A stretch of 64,000 nucleotides of DNA from Sternotherus odoratus (taxonomy: Eukaryota > Chordata > Testudines > Kinosternidae): NCBI GenBank assembly GCA_032164245.1, contig JAVMKO010000003.1:91511890-91575889 (forward strand), given 5' to 3'. Below, one piece after another: positions 10,701 to 20,939 of the stretch. The notes beneath the pieces were generated by a model. The model was given only the letters and a program-made list of their open reading frames with translations, was not told where the DNA came from and made no database searches. The translations under genes were made by a program, and so were the position numbers. Positions within the stretch are counted from its first letter, which is position 1, and every line of letters starts with the position of its first letter.

Positions 10701-11081
10701 TTCCCACAGACCGAAAGGGAAGACAGAGTACACAGTACAAAAAAAAGGCGCCAAATGAGGATGGAAGCACAGGGATTGCTGGGATGCAAACAGATTCATG
10801 ACGGGGCATTGGAACAGGTCTCAGAATGCCTGCACACCCACTTCCCACAAGCCACAGCACCAGAATGGGAAGAGGTGCTCTGTGGGATAGCTGCCCATAA
10901 TGCACCGCTCCCAAGTGCCACTGCAAGTGTCACAAATGTGACCATGCAAGCGCGCTTGCAGCTCATAGTGTGGACACACTGCAGTATTTTCCCTACTGCG
11001 CTCTCTGAAGGCTAGGTTAACTCAAAGCGCTCTACAAGTGTAGTCATGCCCTCAGTTAGTGACAGTGACAGATATGTCAGA

Positions 11082-11773
11082 GGGCTTGGCTACACTGGCA
11101 GACGTAGAGCGCTGGGAGTTAAACCAGCCTTCGGAGACCGCAGCAGGGAAAAGCACTGTAGAGTGTTTACACTGTCAGCTTGAAGTGCACTGGCGTGCCC
11201 ACATTAGCAGCTCTTGCAATGCCACAAAGAGCAGTGCATTGTGGTAGGTATTCCAGTGTGCAAGTGGCTGCAAGGTGCTTTTCACATGCAGGGGGTGGGG
11301 TGGAGTTTGACAGGGAGTGTATAGTGCGTATGTGGGGAAGAGAGAGGGTTTTTTCGGGAGCGGAGAGTGTGTCAGCTGTCTCATAAGTTCAGTCCCCCCC
11401 ACACACACACTCACAGCAAGCAACATTCCGCACTAATGGTTGCATTGTCCCGGAGCAGATGAGCATGCTGGTTGTCAGAAACAGAGCTTTGAAGGGGGAT
11501 ATCCGCGTTCCTACAGCCGATTCCAAAACAATGATAAGAGTGGCCTCTTGACTTAAGGGGATTATGGTACATTTCCAGAGGCTGATCAAATCTCAGTAAT
11601 GCAACACCTCATTCACACTGACACCCAGACTTTTCAGCAGTGTTCTGCTTCTCATGGAGGTGGATTACCAGGCGCTCAAGGTGCTCTAAGTGTCTTGCCA
11701 GTGTGGACGGGTCAGGAGTTAGAACACCTGGGGCTGCTCTAATGTGCTCTAATTTGCAAGTTTAGTCAAGCCC
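11082..11773. mobile_element. Harbinger-type non-autonomous element
   Basis: The left end GGGCTTGGCTACACTGGCAG and the right end AAGTTTAGTCAAGCCC form an imperfect inverted pair. The inner left end (GTAGAGCGCTGGGAGTTAAAC) resembles the terminus of the autonomous relic at 11051 (TAGAGCGCTTTGAGTTAAC), so it is probably a deletion derivative of a related family. TAA follows the right end but no matching TWA precedes the left end. Confidence 0.6.
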
Positions 11774-11776
11774 TAA

Positions 11777-12537
11777 AAATGACTGGAAAATTCCTTTTCA
11801 TGGTGGAAGATGCTAATGGCTTGCACACTGGGGCCACTCCATTTTGCCTTACTCAAATGAGTAGTCCCCTTGATTTGCATGGAATTACTCCGGTACATAG
11901 AGGCAGTAGGATTGGGCCCTTTCTATAGTCAGCATTTCTGTGGCCTCAATCTGCTTCTGTCCCCCAAAAGATTTTTCCTGCCAGGTCTGGCTTCCTGTTA
12001 ACCCTAGCTTCCTTCACTATAAGGTAATGAAAGCTTGTAGAAAATGTGATTAGCCAGACATAGTTTTAAGCACTGTATTTCTGTAAAGGGATCAGGTACA
12101 GGAGCTCTTTTTCATTTCATTCCCTCCCTCCCCCAGCCTGCCTCCAAATTCCATCATTGGCCATACTGGAAATGAAATAGAAAGGGCTAAAACGAAATTT
12201 CGTTATCACATCTTAAAATTCAAACTCCAAATCCTGTTCCTATAAAAATGGGTGGAACTTTTGCAATAGTATAGGGTCCTACGTGAATAAAATGACACAG
12301 TTATAAATCTAGATTGAATCTGATTGGGAGATACACCGGGTGTTAACCATTTTCTTCCCAGCTTTCACCAAGATGATAATAGTGGAACTTTCCGGGATGG
12401 GTAGTTTCTTGAAGAAAAGGCTGTGTGGCAGCAGCTAACCAGTTATTCTTCCCTCAGTCTCAGTCTTTCACCAGAAAACTCCAAACTTGTATAAGGTAAC
12501 ATCCTAGTTATGCATGCATTCACAGACCCAGTATGAC
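11777..12537. other. No gene recognised
   Basis: Nothing firmly assignable. A phrase near 11880-11925 (CCGGTACATAGAGGCAGTAG then GATTGGGCCC) resembles a low-copy ancient amniote repeat, but it is too short to name. Confidence 0.4.
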
Positions 12538-12548
12538 AAGCTGTACTA

Positions 12549-12815
12549 TAAGTAACAAAGAGTCCTGTGGCACCTTAAAGACTAACTAAAGTATTGAAGC
12601 ATAAGCTTTCGTGGGCTAATACCCACTTCATCGGATGCAGCTTTCGTGGTCTAATACCCACTTCGTCGGATGCAACTTCGTCTGCTTGCACCCGACGAAG
12701 TGGGTATTAGCCCACGAAAGCTTATGCTTCAATACTTTAGTTAGTCTTTAAGGTGCCACAGGACTCTTTGTTACCTCTGCTATTCCAGACTAACACAGCT
12801 ACCTCTCTGATTCTT
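12549..12815. mobile_element. Penelope-type foldback element
   Basis: Two copies of one terminal sequence lie head to head. ACAAAGAGTCCTGTGGCACC begins the left arm and its reverse complement closes the right arm near 12770; the arms meet at about 12680. One edge continues into TTCCAGACTAACACAGCTAC and CTCTCTGATTCTT. A perfect 11-bp duplication AAGCTGTACTA flanks it (12538-12548 and 12816-12826). The left arm contains a tandem copy of the segment TTCGTGGKCTAATACCCACTT. The terminal motif matches what I recall of turtle and crocodilian Penelope-like retroelement ends. No GIY-YIG or reverse transcriptase frame is present. Confidence 0.65.
12690..12731 (+). ncRNA. Hammerhead-ribozyme-like core in Penelope arm
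   Basis: The order CCGACGA (12692-12698), helix GTGGGT/GCCCAC with ATTA loop (12700-12715), GAAA (12716-12719), then GC-TTAT-GC-TT matches the hammerhead layout CUGANGA / stem II / GAAA / short stem III / cleavage triplet. Penelope-like elements are known to encode hammerheads. The conserved U of CUGANGA is C here, so activity is doubtful. A mirrored copy on - lies at about 12605-12646. Confidence 0.5.
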
Positions 12816-12826
12816 AAGCTGTACTA

Positions 12827-15516
12827 GGTTTATGATTTTTGCTTAGGGGTGTATCTACTTTGTCCCAAGTTGTTAACTTTGAAATATTTATGAGTGTTCA
12901 CTGTGCTGCTGAAGGTGGTGCAAAACTAGGGTCCTGACTATATGTGATGATTAAAGAGGCAATGACATTATTCACAACAGTTGGAATGTCAGCCCACCAT
13001 ATTCTGCTCAATGCCAGCTGCCTTACAACACTCTTCCTGGCTAAAGTTTCATCTTCTGTAATCTGATATGATTTTACTTTTTATTTTCTCCCCTTGTGTA
13101 GTGCTTCTGTGTACTATGGAAATAGCATCTCAGGGATGGCTGCATTTCAATGGTAATCAGAGTGGTGGGTGTGGGTGTGTATGTGTGTATGTGTAGAAAC
13201 ACCTATGGCACTAAATGTAAATGTTAAATCTCTTATAAATTCTTTGGAGTGCTGCAGGATAAAAGATGTTGTATACATAAGAGTATTATTTTGAGGGTTG
13301 CTCTTTTACAATGGGGAATCACAAATTCCTGAGGTTTTAGGGGGGAGCGAGGGAAAAGCGTTGTGATTTTTTGTTGTTGTTTGCAAATAGTAAATTCACC
13401 AAAAAATGCATTTTCATTTATTTATTTATGTTTAGGGCACAAATAGTTTTCGCTGGAAAAAAGAAAAGAAAAAGAAAATAGAAAAATTTTGAAAACCTCA
13501 AAATGGTTAGTTTTGACACTTTTGAAATGAACAATTTCAACATTTCATTTCAAAATGCCATTTTCTAAAAGGAATGTACTTTCAGATGGATGTGTGAAAT
13601 TTTATTCAACCCAAACAAATTTTTTTGGTGGAAGGTTCATTTTGGTGAGGGGATCTTTCAGCTCAGTCACTGAACTGAAAAAACATTTGTTCTCTCAGTT
13701 GTAGTCATTTCTTCCTGCTACCCCAGGAAGAATCCCACAGATCCTGAAGTCAGGAGAGAAAATTTTGCCCAAAAAATTAATTATAATAATGAATACTGGA
13801 TCAGTCACAAATCTGTAATTTATCAAAATGCCATGACTGAATTTTCTTCAAAAATTGCTATGGCAAAACAGGGTTGATATTCATTGTCAATATGTAAAAT
13901 AATCTCTGGCTCCAAAACACTGGTTTGAGAAGGTGAAGTAGGCACTGAGGAGGGTTACTTTGAACATGTTTAGAGCCCCAAATTATTTTAAGCCAGACTT
14001 GATGCCAGATATCTGACATCTTCAGAGTTAAGCTTTTAAAAGCTATTTAGGTGTTGTTCCACTCAGCATTGCAATGCTTGAATGACTAGGCATTACAAAC
14101 TGACTGCTGCAATGCCTACTTCTCTTTAAAAATCTGGGCCTAAGGTACTAGCTTTCTAGCAGCAATGAAGATATAATAAAAGACCAGCGATATTTCATTT
14201 GGGAGCCTGGCCATCATTTAAAGGGAAGAAATCAATTTGCAGCAACCGTGAAGAGTTATTCATGTCTGGAGCCTGATCAATTTAACTGTGGAAACATGCT
14301 AGTGCAGTCACAGGATCAGAATTTTAACACATTTACCCAGTTAAGCTTTCAGACTATCAAGGTAAATAGTTGACCACAGCTGCTCAGTTTGCTTGAATTA
14401 TGTGTCATTCAATATTCACTTGAGACAAACTGATATGCCCCTCAACACCAGCTCTTTCCAGGCAAGCATATTGGCTAAAGACAGTGAAGATCAGAAAGAG
14501 CTCTTCCCAACCACATGCAGGATAAAGAATTTTCTTGAGACTTATTTCTATTGTGTGATGCTTCAAATAATTTCAAATTAGGTCACTAGTCATGGGCTGT
14601 GTAGGTTCCTAGTCAATCTGTTGCCAGAACTGTTTTACAGTATGTGCTTTGGGAATCTGGAGGTTTCTCTTTAGAAGTTAGCTAATGGAAAACACAATCA
14701 GTGCTTTCATGTGGGCTCCTGATAGGAGGCCATGACTTTAGAGAACATGTGCAATTGTTGATTTATTTATAAGGAGAGAGAAAAAACTATGGCTGGAAAT
14801 GGACATATCATTGCTCCTCTGTTGCTCTTTATACTGTTTCTATTTTACTGCCAGTGAGATAGCACAAACACATTAGTGACAAACTCCCCTGGTGATTACC
14901 AAGCCCCCTTTTGATCTTAGCTTAAAAGATCAAAACAACTCCAAAAGGAGGGAGTAGTTCTGATTTGTGGCTCTGTTTCCATTACTGTATTGCTCATGCT
15001 ATGTTTTATTTCTGCTACTGATCTATTACTGCAGGGACATTTTCTGATACAAAACCCAGCATTAGGAATGTAACAACCAGCATCAGAGCTTGTAGTCTGT
15101 GCTCTTATCTTTAGGTTTGGTGGGCGGTATAGGATCACAGAACCTTGGGCAGTAAGACCAGTAAGAATATACTAGCCACCTCTTTCACATCTGACTTTGT
15201 CTCTTCTGGTGTTTGGAATAACATTGAACAATCCTACCAGACTCAAAGTCTAAAGTGTTTCTCTTCTTCTTTAATAAGAGATTAATTTATTCGTGTGAGC
15301 AATGTAAGATCAGCTGCTGGCTCCTTTGCTCCGATTTCTGGGGATTATTTTACTTTTTCAAATGGTTTCATTCCCTATAGGTGTGTCCTGGCCTCCACTG
15401 TAGTACTTAGTCTTGATGACTCCACTAACGCCCACTGCTGAAGGCAGAATGATCTATTTCAGACTCCCCTGCTGATTGAACTTAGCCAACAATCCACTCA
15501 TGACTCCAGCAGATGT
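12827..15516. other. No gene recognised
   Basis: AT-rich non-coding sequence. A TG-rich run lies near 13165-13195 and A/G-rich low-complexity near 13458-13485. Open frames such as 14393-14581 have no recognisable domain. Confidence 0.5.
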
Positions 15517-15558
15517 TTCTGCTTTCTTTTCTTTTCTTTTCTTTTCTTTTCTTTTCTT
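15517..15558. repeat. (CTTTT)n microsatellite
   Basis: About seven tandem TTTTC units, directly readable in the sequence. Confidence 0.9.
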
Positions 15559-15559
15559 G

Positions 15560-16640
15560 GCCAGTGAAAACTTTATAAATCTTCCCGCCGTCATTCCAGA
15601 AATGTGAGACGTTTCCCTCTTAACACCAAAAACATCTCATTGACCTTATCGGCGAGTGACAGAACATATGTTTGTGGATGACCCAGACACCTGAGTTTAA
15701 ACTAACACAAAACAATAGTTAACTCTTGTAAATGATGGATCTAAATTTGAATAGTGTCTAAAAAAATACGATTTTCATTTCTGCAATGATTGTTAATTCT
15801 TCTGCTCCTACACCTAAAAACCTATTAAAAGAAAACTTGATTACCATAGAGTAATAAATCAAAATACTTTAATCTTCCCAGTATAGTTGCTCCTAGTACT
15901 TTTATGACACTAGTGCCTCATGTACATAGTATCCAATCCAACAGCCACTGAGGTCACTGGGAGTCCTTGCATTTACTTCAATGTGCACTGGATCAGGCTT
16001 AAAAGAAGTTCTCCAAACCAAACTGAGGCCTTAGTGTATACTCATTACAGTCCTTCCATTGTCTGAGGCAGGAAATGACTATGTTCTTCTTTGTCTGATT
16101 TCCACAGGCACACACAAGAGGAACAGACAGATCCAAGGCAGTTCTCCAAACCTCTATTTCAAGTTTTGTCCTTTTAGGATACTAGATCAAGTCGTTCCCT
16201 GCTTGGTTATGACTAGAAACCACTACCACATAACAATATGAGGTGAGTTAGTTGTCTGAGTTCCATTCCGTGGAGACTAGAGGCCGTGTAGTTTTTGGTG
16301 CCAAATAGTCACCTCTTCAGTCTCCATGTCCAGTTAATCTTTGGCCTCTTTAAACAGTGCTCTTTCACTATAATTTTCTCACAAAATGTGTCTGTCATAA
16401 CCTGAGGCTGTCATGAGCTTTCAGCAGGCTGGATAGTATAATATGGCAAGACATGGTTGTGTAGGAATTACATACATTTTTAAAATCTCATTAATATGAA
16501 AAAAGAGTTCTGCGTTCCAGGAAGAAATACTTCAAACTTCTTCATGGCAAATAAACACTACATTGTGGCATAAGCCTTGGGTTTTTTCCAGAGCAGCAGC
16601 AAGGGACTTGAACTTGTTATAGCTCATTTGCTCTATGATG
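15560..16640. other. No gene recognised
   Basis: Non-coding sequence. A phrase near 15940-16000 (GGTCACTGGGAGTCCTTGCA) resembles a dispersed ancient amniote repeat seen also near 21200, but boundaries cannot be drawn. Confidence 0.4.
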
Positions 16641-16979
16641 ACATCTGTGGTTCTGACAATCAGACATGTAGGGCTTGAAAGAACATGGAGAGGTCCTGAA
16701 GTTGGACCCCTCCATTGACCTGATCCTCAATAGGAAAGCAAGTTCCTGAGTTCCTGACAGGATATTCTTCACTAACAATTGTCATAGTCTTCATTGAGTA
16801 ATAAGGTGATGACATTGCCTCCATTACTACCATCTTGGGAGCACTGTTTTTCTGTCCCCTACGAATTAAACAAACAAGTTGTATCCCACCCCTGACAAGC
16901 CCCCCTCGAGGGTGGGGCACGTGGCAGGAGAGCCCTGTGGTGGTGCTTTGCATTATGCCATGCTGGGGGTGCTTTTGAG

Positions 16980-17246
16980 GAGAGGAGGGATAGCTCAGTT
17001 GCTTGAGCATTGGCCTGCTAAGCCCAGGGTTGTAAGATCAATCCGGGGGGGGGGCATTTCGGGGGGAGGAATAGCTCAGTGATTTGAGCATTGGCCTGCT
17101 AAACCCAGGTTGTGAGTTCAATCCTCAAGGGGGGCCATTCAGTGATATGGGGCAAAAATAGGGACTGGTCCTGCTTTGAGCAGGGGGTTGGACTAGATGA
17201 TCACCTGAGGTCCCTTCCAACTCTGAGATTCTATGATTCTATTCTT
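16980..17246 (+). mobile_element. Cry-type tRNA SINE with a duplicated head
   Basis: Two tRNA-like heads lie in tandem (about 16983-17058 and 17069-17130). Each has an A-box-like TAGCTCAG and a B-box-like segment (GGTTGTGAGTTCAATCC in the second), the internal RNA polymerase III promoter. Only the second is followed by the full body and the tail GGTTGGACTAGATGATCACC...TTCTATGATTCTATT, which matches the 3' end of CR1 in this window. The structure fits a partial dimer or a SINE inserted next to a truncated one. Confidence 0.85.
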
Positions 17247-17694
17247 TGCACTAAGTTAGAATTTATTTCTTGGCTGCATCTCAGATTTAGCTGGATATTT
17301 TGTGTGTTCTGTGATCAATATTTTTCAAACTGGGGACTGTTCACCTAAACTCTAGTCTAGCAAAGGGAAATTAATATTATTGAATCTATAGGAAAAATTC
17401 ACTCAGGGTCTGTACTGGCAATTGAGGGACACCCTCTGTTGGAAAATCTACCTAGAAAGACGTGATTGCAACAAAAAAGAGAGAGAGGCGTTGTGTCTTC
17501 CCCACAGCCTCCTTTAGCTGTGCATTATGGTAGAGATGAAAAATGGCCTCCCACAGCGTAAACCTCCCACTTGCAAGAATATTTCCATTCACAAGAACAT
17601 TATGGTAGAGAATATATTTTAATACTGTGTCTTTGATGCATTGACTGTATGGCCAACACATTTTATCAAATGTTAACTATCATTTCTTAACAGA

Positions 17695-18000
17695 TGAGTT
17701 AATAATGCATATTACAGTTAAGGTACAGGACTGTGAGCCAGTAGATCTGGGGTCTTGGTTCTGCCACAGATTTCACAGACCAGTCAGTTTGGCCAAAGTA
17801 CCCTCTAATTTTGGGTTCCTCTCATGACACACCTGGGGCCTGGTTTTTCAGAGGTCATCAAGTCAGACACCAAAATCAGAGGTTATTTTGGAAGGTTTTG
17901 GCCTGTATCCCAGTTCACTTATCTATGATGGGAATGGCAATATTTCCTAGGATTGTTGAATCCTAACTTATTTGTCTATAAAATGCTATAAGATGGAGGC
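17695..18000 (+). repeat. MIR/CORE-SINE-like fragment
   Basis: Segments such as GTAGATCTGGGGTCTTGGTT, CTGCCACAGATTTC and CACTTATCTATGATGGGAAT followed by GGCAATATTTCC follow the order of a MIR-like SINE. Unrelated sequence (about 17775-17905) lies in the middle. Old and diverged. Confidence 0.45.
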
Positions 18001-18255
18001 CACCAGAGAAGTGCAAAGTATTTTCACTTATTTGCTAAATGCAAAATGTGGTTTTACCCTGAAAAGTGCCTGAATAAAATGGCCTTGTGGGGTTCCATGT
18101 TAATTGTCTCAGTGATTTCCTCATCAAATGTGTTCATTTTACAAATCTCTCTCATATAGTGACAAATTACTTCCACTATATTGATGGGTCCTGCGCTTTC
18201 TCTTCTTGTGGGGAATTCAGGGAGCCTATTTCTTGGTCCTGAACAGGGTATTAAT

Positions 18256-18712
18256 TGTCCCACTAGTATCCTAGAGGGGAGAAGTGGAGAGGGAGGGACC
18301 CGGGCCTGCCCTCTACTCCGGGTCCCAGCCCAGGGGCCCTGAGGATAGCGGTAAACCCCTTGGATTAGCTGTTCCTTCCCCTGGGCTACTTCCCTCTCCT
18401 ACCCTTCAGCTTGTGGGGGCTTCCTGCCTTCTCTCTGCACAAGCCAGGTGTTCCTTTACTCAGGGTCTGGGTCTTTCTTAGCTCACCACAGCACTTCTCC
18501 CAAACTGCTCTCCACTCCAACGCTTCCAAACTGCTCTCCACTCCAACGCCTCCAAACTCCCACCCCTCCCTGCCTGAAGCAGGGGTTTTTATTAAGGCCT
18601 TAATTGACAGCAGGTGCTCCTAATTAACCTGCTGACTGCTTCCCTAGTCTACAGGGAGCCACACCCTAATGAACCTTGAGTTAATATATCTCCCCTCAAG
18701 CACTCTGCCACA
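18256..18712 (-). mobile_element. Probable solo LTR or LTR-like repeat
   Basis: On - it starts TGTGGCAGAGTGCTTGAGGG, has a TATA-like AATAAAAACCCC, a 28-base internal tandem duplication (about 18495-18552) and ends ...GGGACA, so it has TG..CA ends like an LTR. No matching short target duplication was found. No internal coding region was seen. Confidence 0.4.
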
Positions 18713-18892
18713 GCTCCCTGACCCTCCTCTATCACAATATATATACACACTAGCAAAAATACCCAGCGTTGCTTGGGGTATTTGTAATTTGAAACTGGGA
18801 TGTAAAAAGACTACAATGTTTTTTATTAATACAAATTTTGTTCAGAAGTCTCATTTTCTCTAATTAATTTAATTCTCTTGCATTTAGATGTG

Positions 18893-19575
18893 GGGGGAGG
18901 GGGGAGAGAGCTGAGCGAGTGCGGGGGCCATTGGAGGGGGGGAAGATATTAAAAATTTTCAATTCTTACTTGAGGGGGGAGAGAGCTGAGCAAGTGTGGG
19001 GGCCGTTGGAGGGGGGGAGGGGGGTGAGATTTTTTAAATTTTTGATTCTTACCTGAGGGGGGAGAGAGCTGAGCAAGTGAGGGGGGGCGTTGGAGTGGGG
19101 GGGGGAGAGCTGAGTGAGTGTGGGGGCAGTTGGAGAGGGGGATGGGGGAGAGAGCTGAGCAAGTGCGAGGGCCGTTGGAGGGGGGGAGAGAGAGCTGAGC
19201 GAGTGCGGGGGCCGTTAAAGGGGGAGGGGGTGAGAGCTGAGCGAGTGTGGGGTCCATTGGAGGGGGAGGAGGGAGAGAGCTGAGCGAGTGGGGGGGCCGT
19301 TGGAGGGGGGAGGGGGAGAGAGCTGAGCGACTGGGGGGCCATTGGAGCAGCGGGGAGGGGGGGAGAGAGCTGAGCGAGTGGGGGGGGGCCGTTGGAGTGG
19401 GGGAGGGGAGAGAGAGCTGAGCGAGTGCAGGGTTCGTTGGAGGGGGGTGAGGGGAGAGAGCTGAGTGAGTGCAGGGTCTGTTGGAGGGAGGTGGGGGGAG
19501 AGAGCTGAGTGAGTGGGGGGGCCGTTGGAGGGGGGGGAGAGCTGAGCGAGTGCGGGGTCTGTTGGAGGGGGGTAT
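18893..19575. repeat. G-rich minisatellite
   Basis: About fifteen units built on GAGAGAGCTGAGCGAGTG then GGGGGGCCGTTGGAGGGGG, with unit lengths varying between about 45 and 80 bases. Two early units contain an extra AT-rich stretch (AAATTTT...GATTCTTACTTGAG), suggesting that the array grew from a longer unit. Dense G runs on + could form G-quadruplexes. Confidence 0.9.
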
Positions 19576-19816
19576 TATTACATCATAACTATGTCACAGA
19601 GAACAGCAGCTGCCCAGCTGATGTTAATGGGCTTTAAATAATTTCACCCCTAGGGGGCATCAGAGGTGAGATTTGAAAAAATTTCGATTCTTACCCTGAT
19701 TAGGACCCTAAAGCCTATAACTGTACCAAATTTCAAGTCTCTAGCTCAAACGGCGTGGAAGGAGTAAGGCAACGTAGATACACACACACATACACCATTT
19801 GACTTTTATATGTATA

Positions 19817-20677
19817 CAGTAGACTCTCAATTATCCGGGATGACCGGGAAAACCTTAATCCCGGTTAATAAAATCCTGGATAATCACGCATCTACTGGGG
19901 GGGGGGTTGCCTGCTGCCCTAGGGGTGGGGTGGGGATGGTGGTGGTCCCACCACCTGCCCCAGTCAGCTCCCGCTGCTAGCCTGGGTGTAGGAAGCCCAG
20001 GCTGGCAGCAGGAGCTGAGACCCCCCCACTGACAGGAGTCTGCGGGAAAGTCTAAAGCGGCAAAGAGCGGAGAAGCGGCAGCGGCTGAGCTCTTGGCCTG
20101 CTGCTGCTTTAGAGTTTCCCCGCAGGCTCCTGCTAGCTGGGGTCTCAGCTCCCACTGCCAGCCTGGGCTTCCTACACCCAGGCTGGCTGCAGGCTGAGAC
20201 CCCAGCTGGCAAGGGGCCAGCGGGGGAAACCCCAAAGCAGCGGCAGGCTGAGTGCTCAACCCGCCGCCACTTTGGGGTTTCCCCCCACTGGCCCCTTGCC
20301 AGCCGGGGTCCTGCCGCCTGCCCCAGTCTGCTCCCGCTGTCAGCCTGGGTTCCCTGCACCCAGGCTGTCAGCAGGAGCTGAGTGGGGCAGGTGGCAGGAG
20401 CCTGGGGAGAGAGCCCAAAGCAGCGGCGGGCTCAGCACTCAGCCTGCTGCCGCTTTGGGCTTTCCCCACAGGCTCCTGCCTGCCAGGGTTTCCTACACCC
20501 AGGCTGGCTGCAGGCTGAGACCCCAGCTCGTAAGGGGCCAGTGGGAGAAGCCCCAAAGCAGCGGCAAGCTAAGGCTGAGCCCGCCGCTGCTTTGGGGCTT
20601 CCCCCACCAACCCCTTTAGACATCCCGGTTAATCCGCAGCCCGGTCAACCCGCGCCCGGATAATCGGGAGTCTACTG
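19817..20677. mobile_element. pogo/Tigger-type element
   Basis: The termini CAGTAGACTCTCAATTATCC and GGATAATCGGGAGTCTACTG are inverted repeats and lie between TA dinucleotides (19815-19816 and 20678-20679), as expected for Tc1/mariner-pogo elements. There is no transposase. The interior (about 19965-20610) is a series of GC-rich segments of 150-170 bases in alternating orientation, each with CAGCCTGGGTGTAGGAAGCC-like blocks and their reverse complements. Confidence 0.9.
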
Positions 20678-20680
20678 TAG

Positions 20681-20682
<2 letters not shown>

Positions 20683-20767
<85 letters not shown>
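20683..20767. repeat. (ATCT)n microsatellite
   Basis: About twenty uninterrupted ATCT units begin a few bases after the Tigger right end. Confidence 0.97.
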
Positions 20768-20936
<169 letters not shown>

Positions 20937-20939
20937 TAA

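Larger units (their letters stand above)
7440..11051. mobile_element. Relic of an autonomous PIF/Harbinger transposon
   Basis: The block holds the two genes expected of an animal Harbinger: a SANT/Myb-type accessory gene on + and a DDE transposase on -. They are arranged tail to tail with facing AATAAA signals between them. The right terminus (read on -) begins GGGCATGACTACACTTGTAG at 11051 and resembles the terminus of the neighbouring MITE at 11082. The left terminus is missing and the accessory gene lacks its N-terminal DNA-binding part, so about the first quarter of that gene is gone. A hAT MITE sits in exon 1. Confidence 0.8.

Noticed and set aside
16983..17058. Possible functional tRNA gene
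   Set aside because: The tRNA-like fold has A and B boxes but sits as a SINE head, with degraded stems, a G run after the B box and a full SINE next to it.
19855..20663. Several open frames over 100 residues
   Set aside because: They arise from GC-rich inverted blocks inside a Tigger element and occur on both strands.
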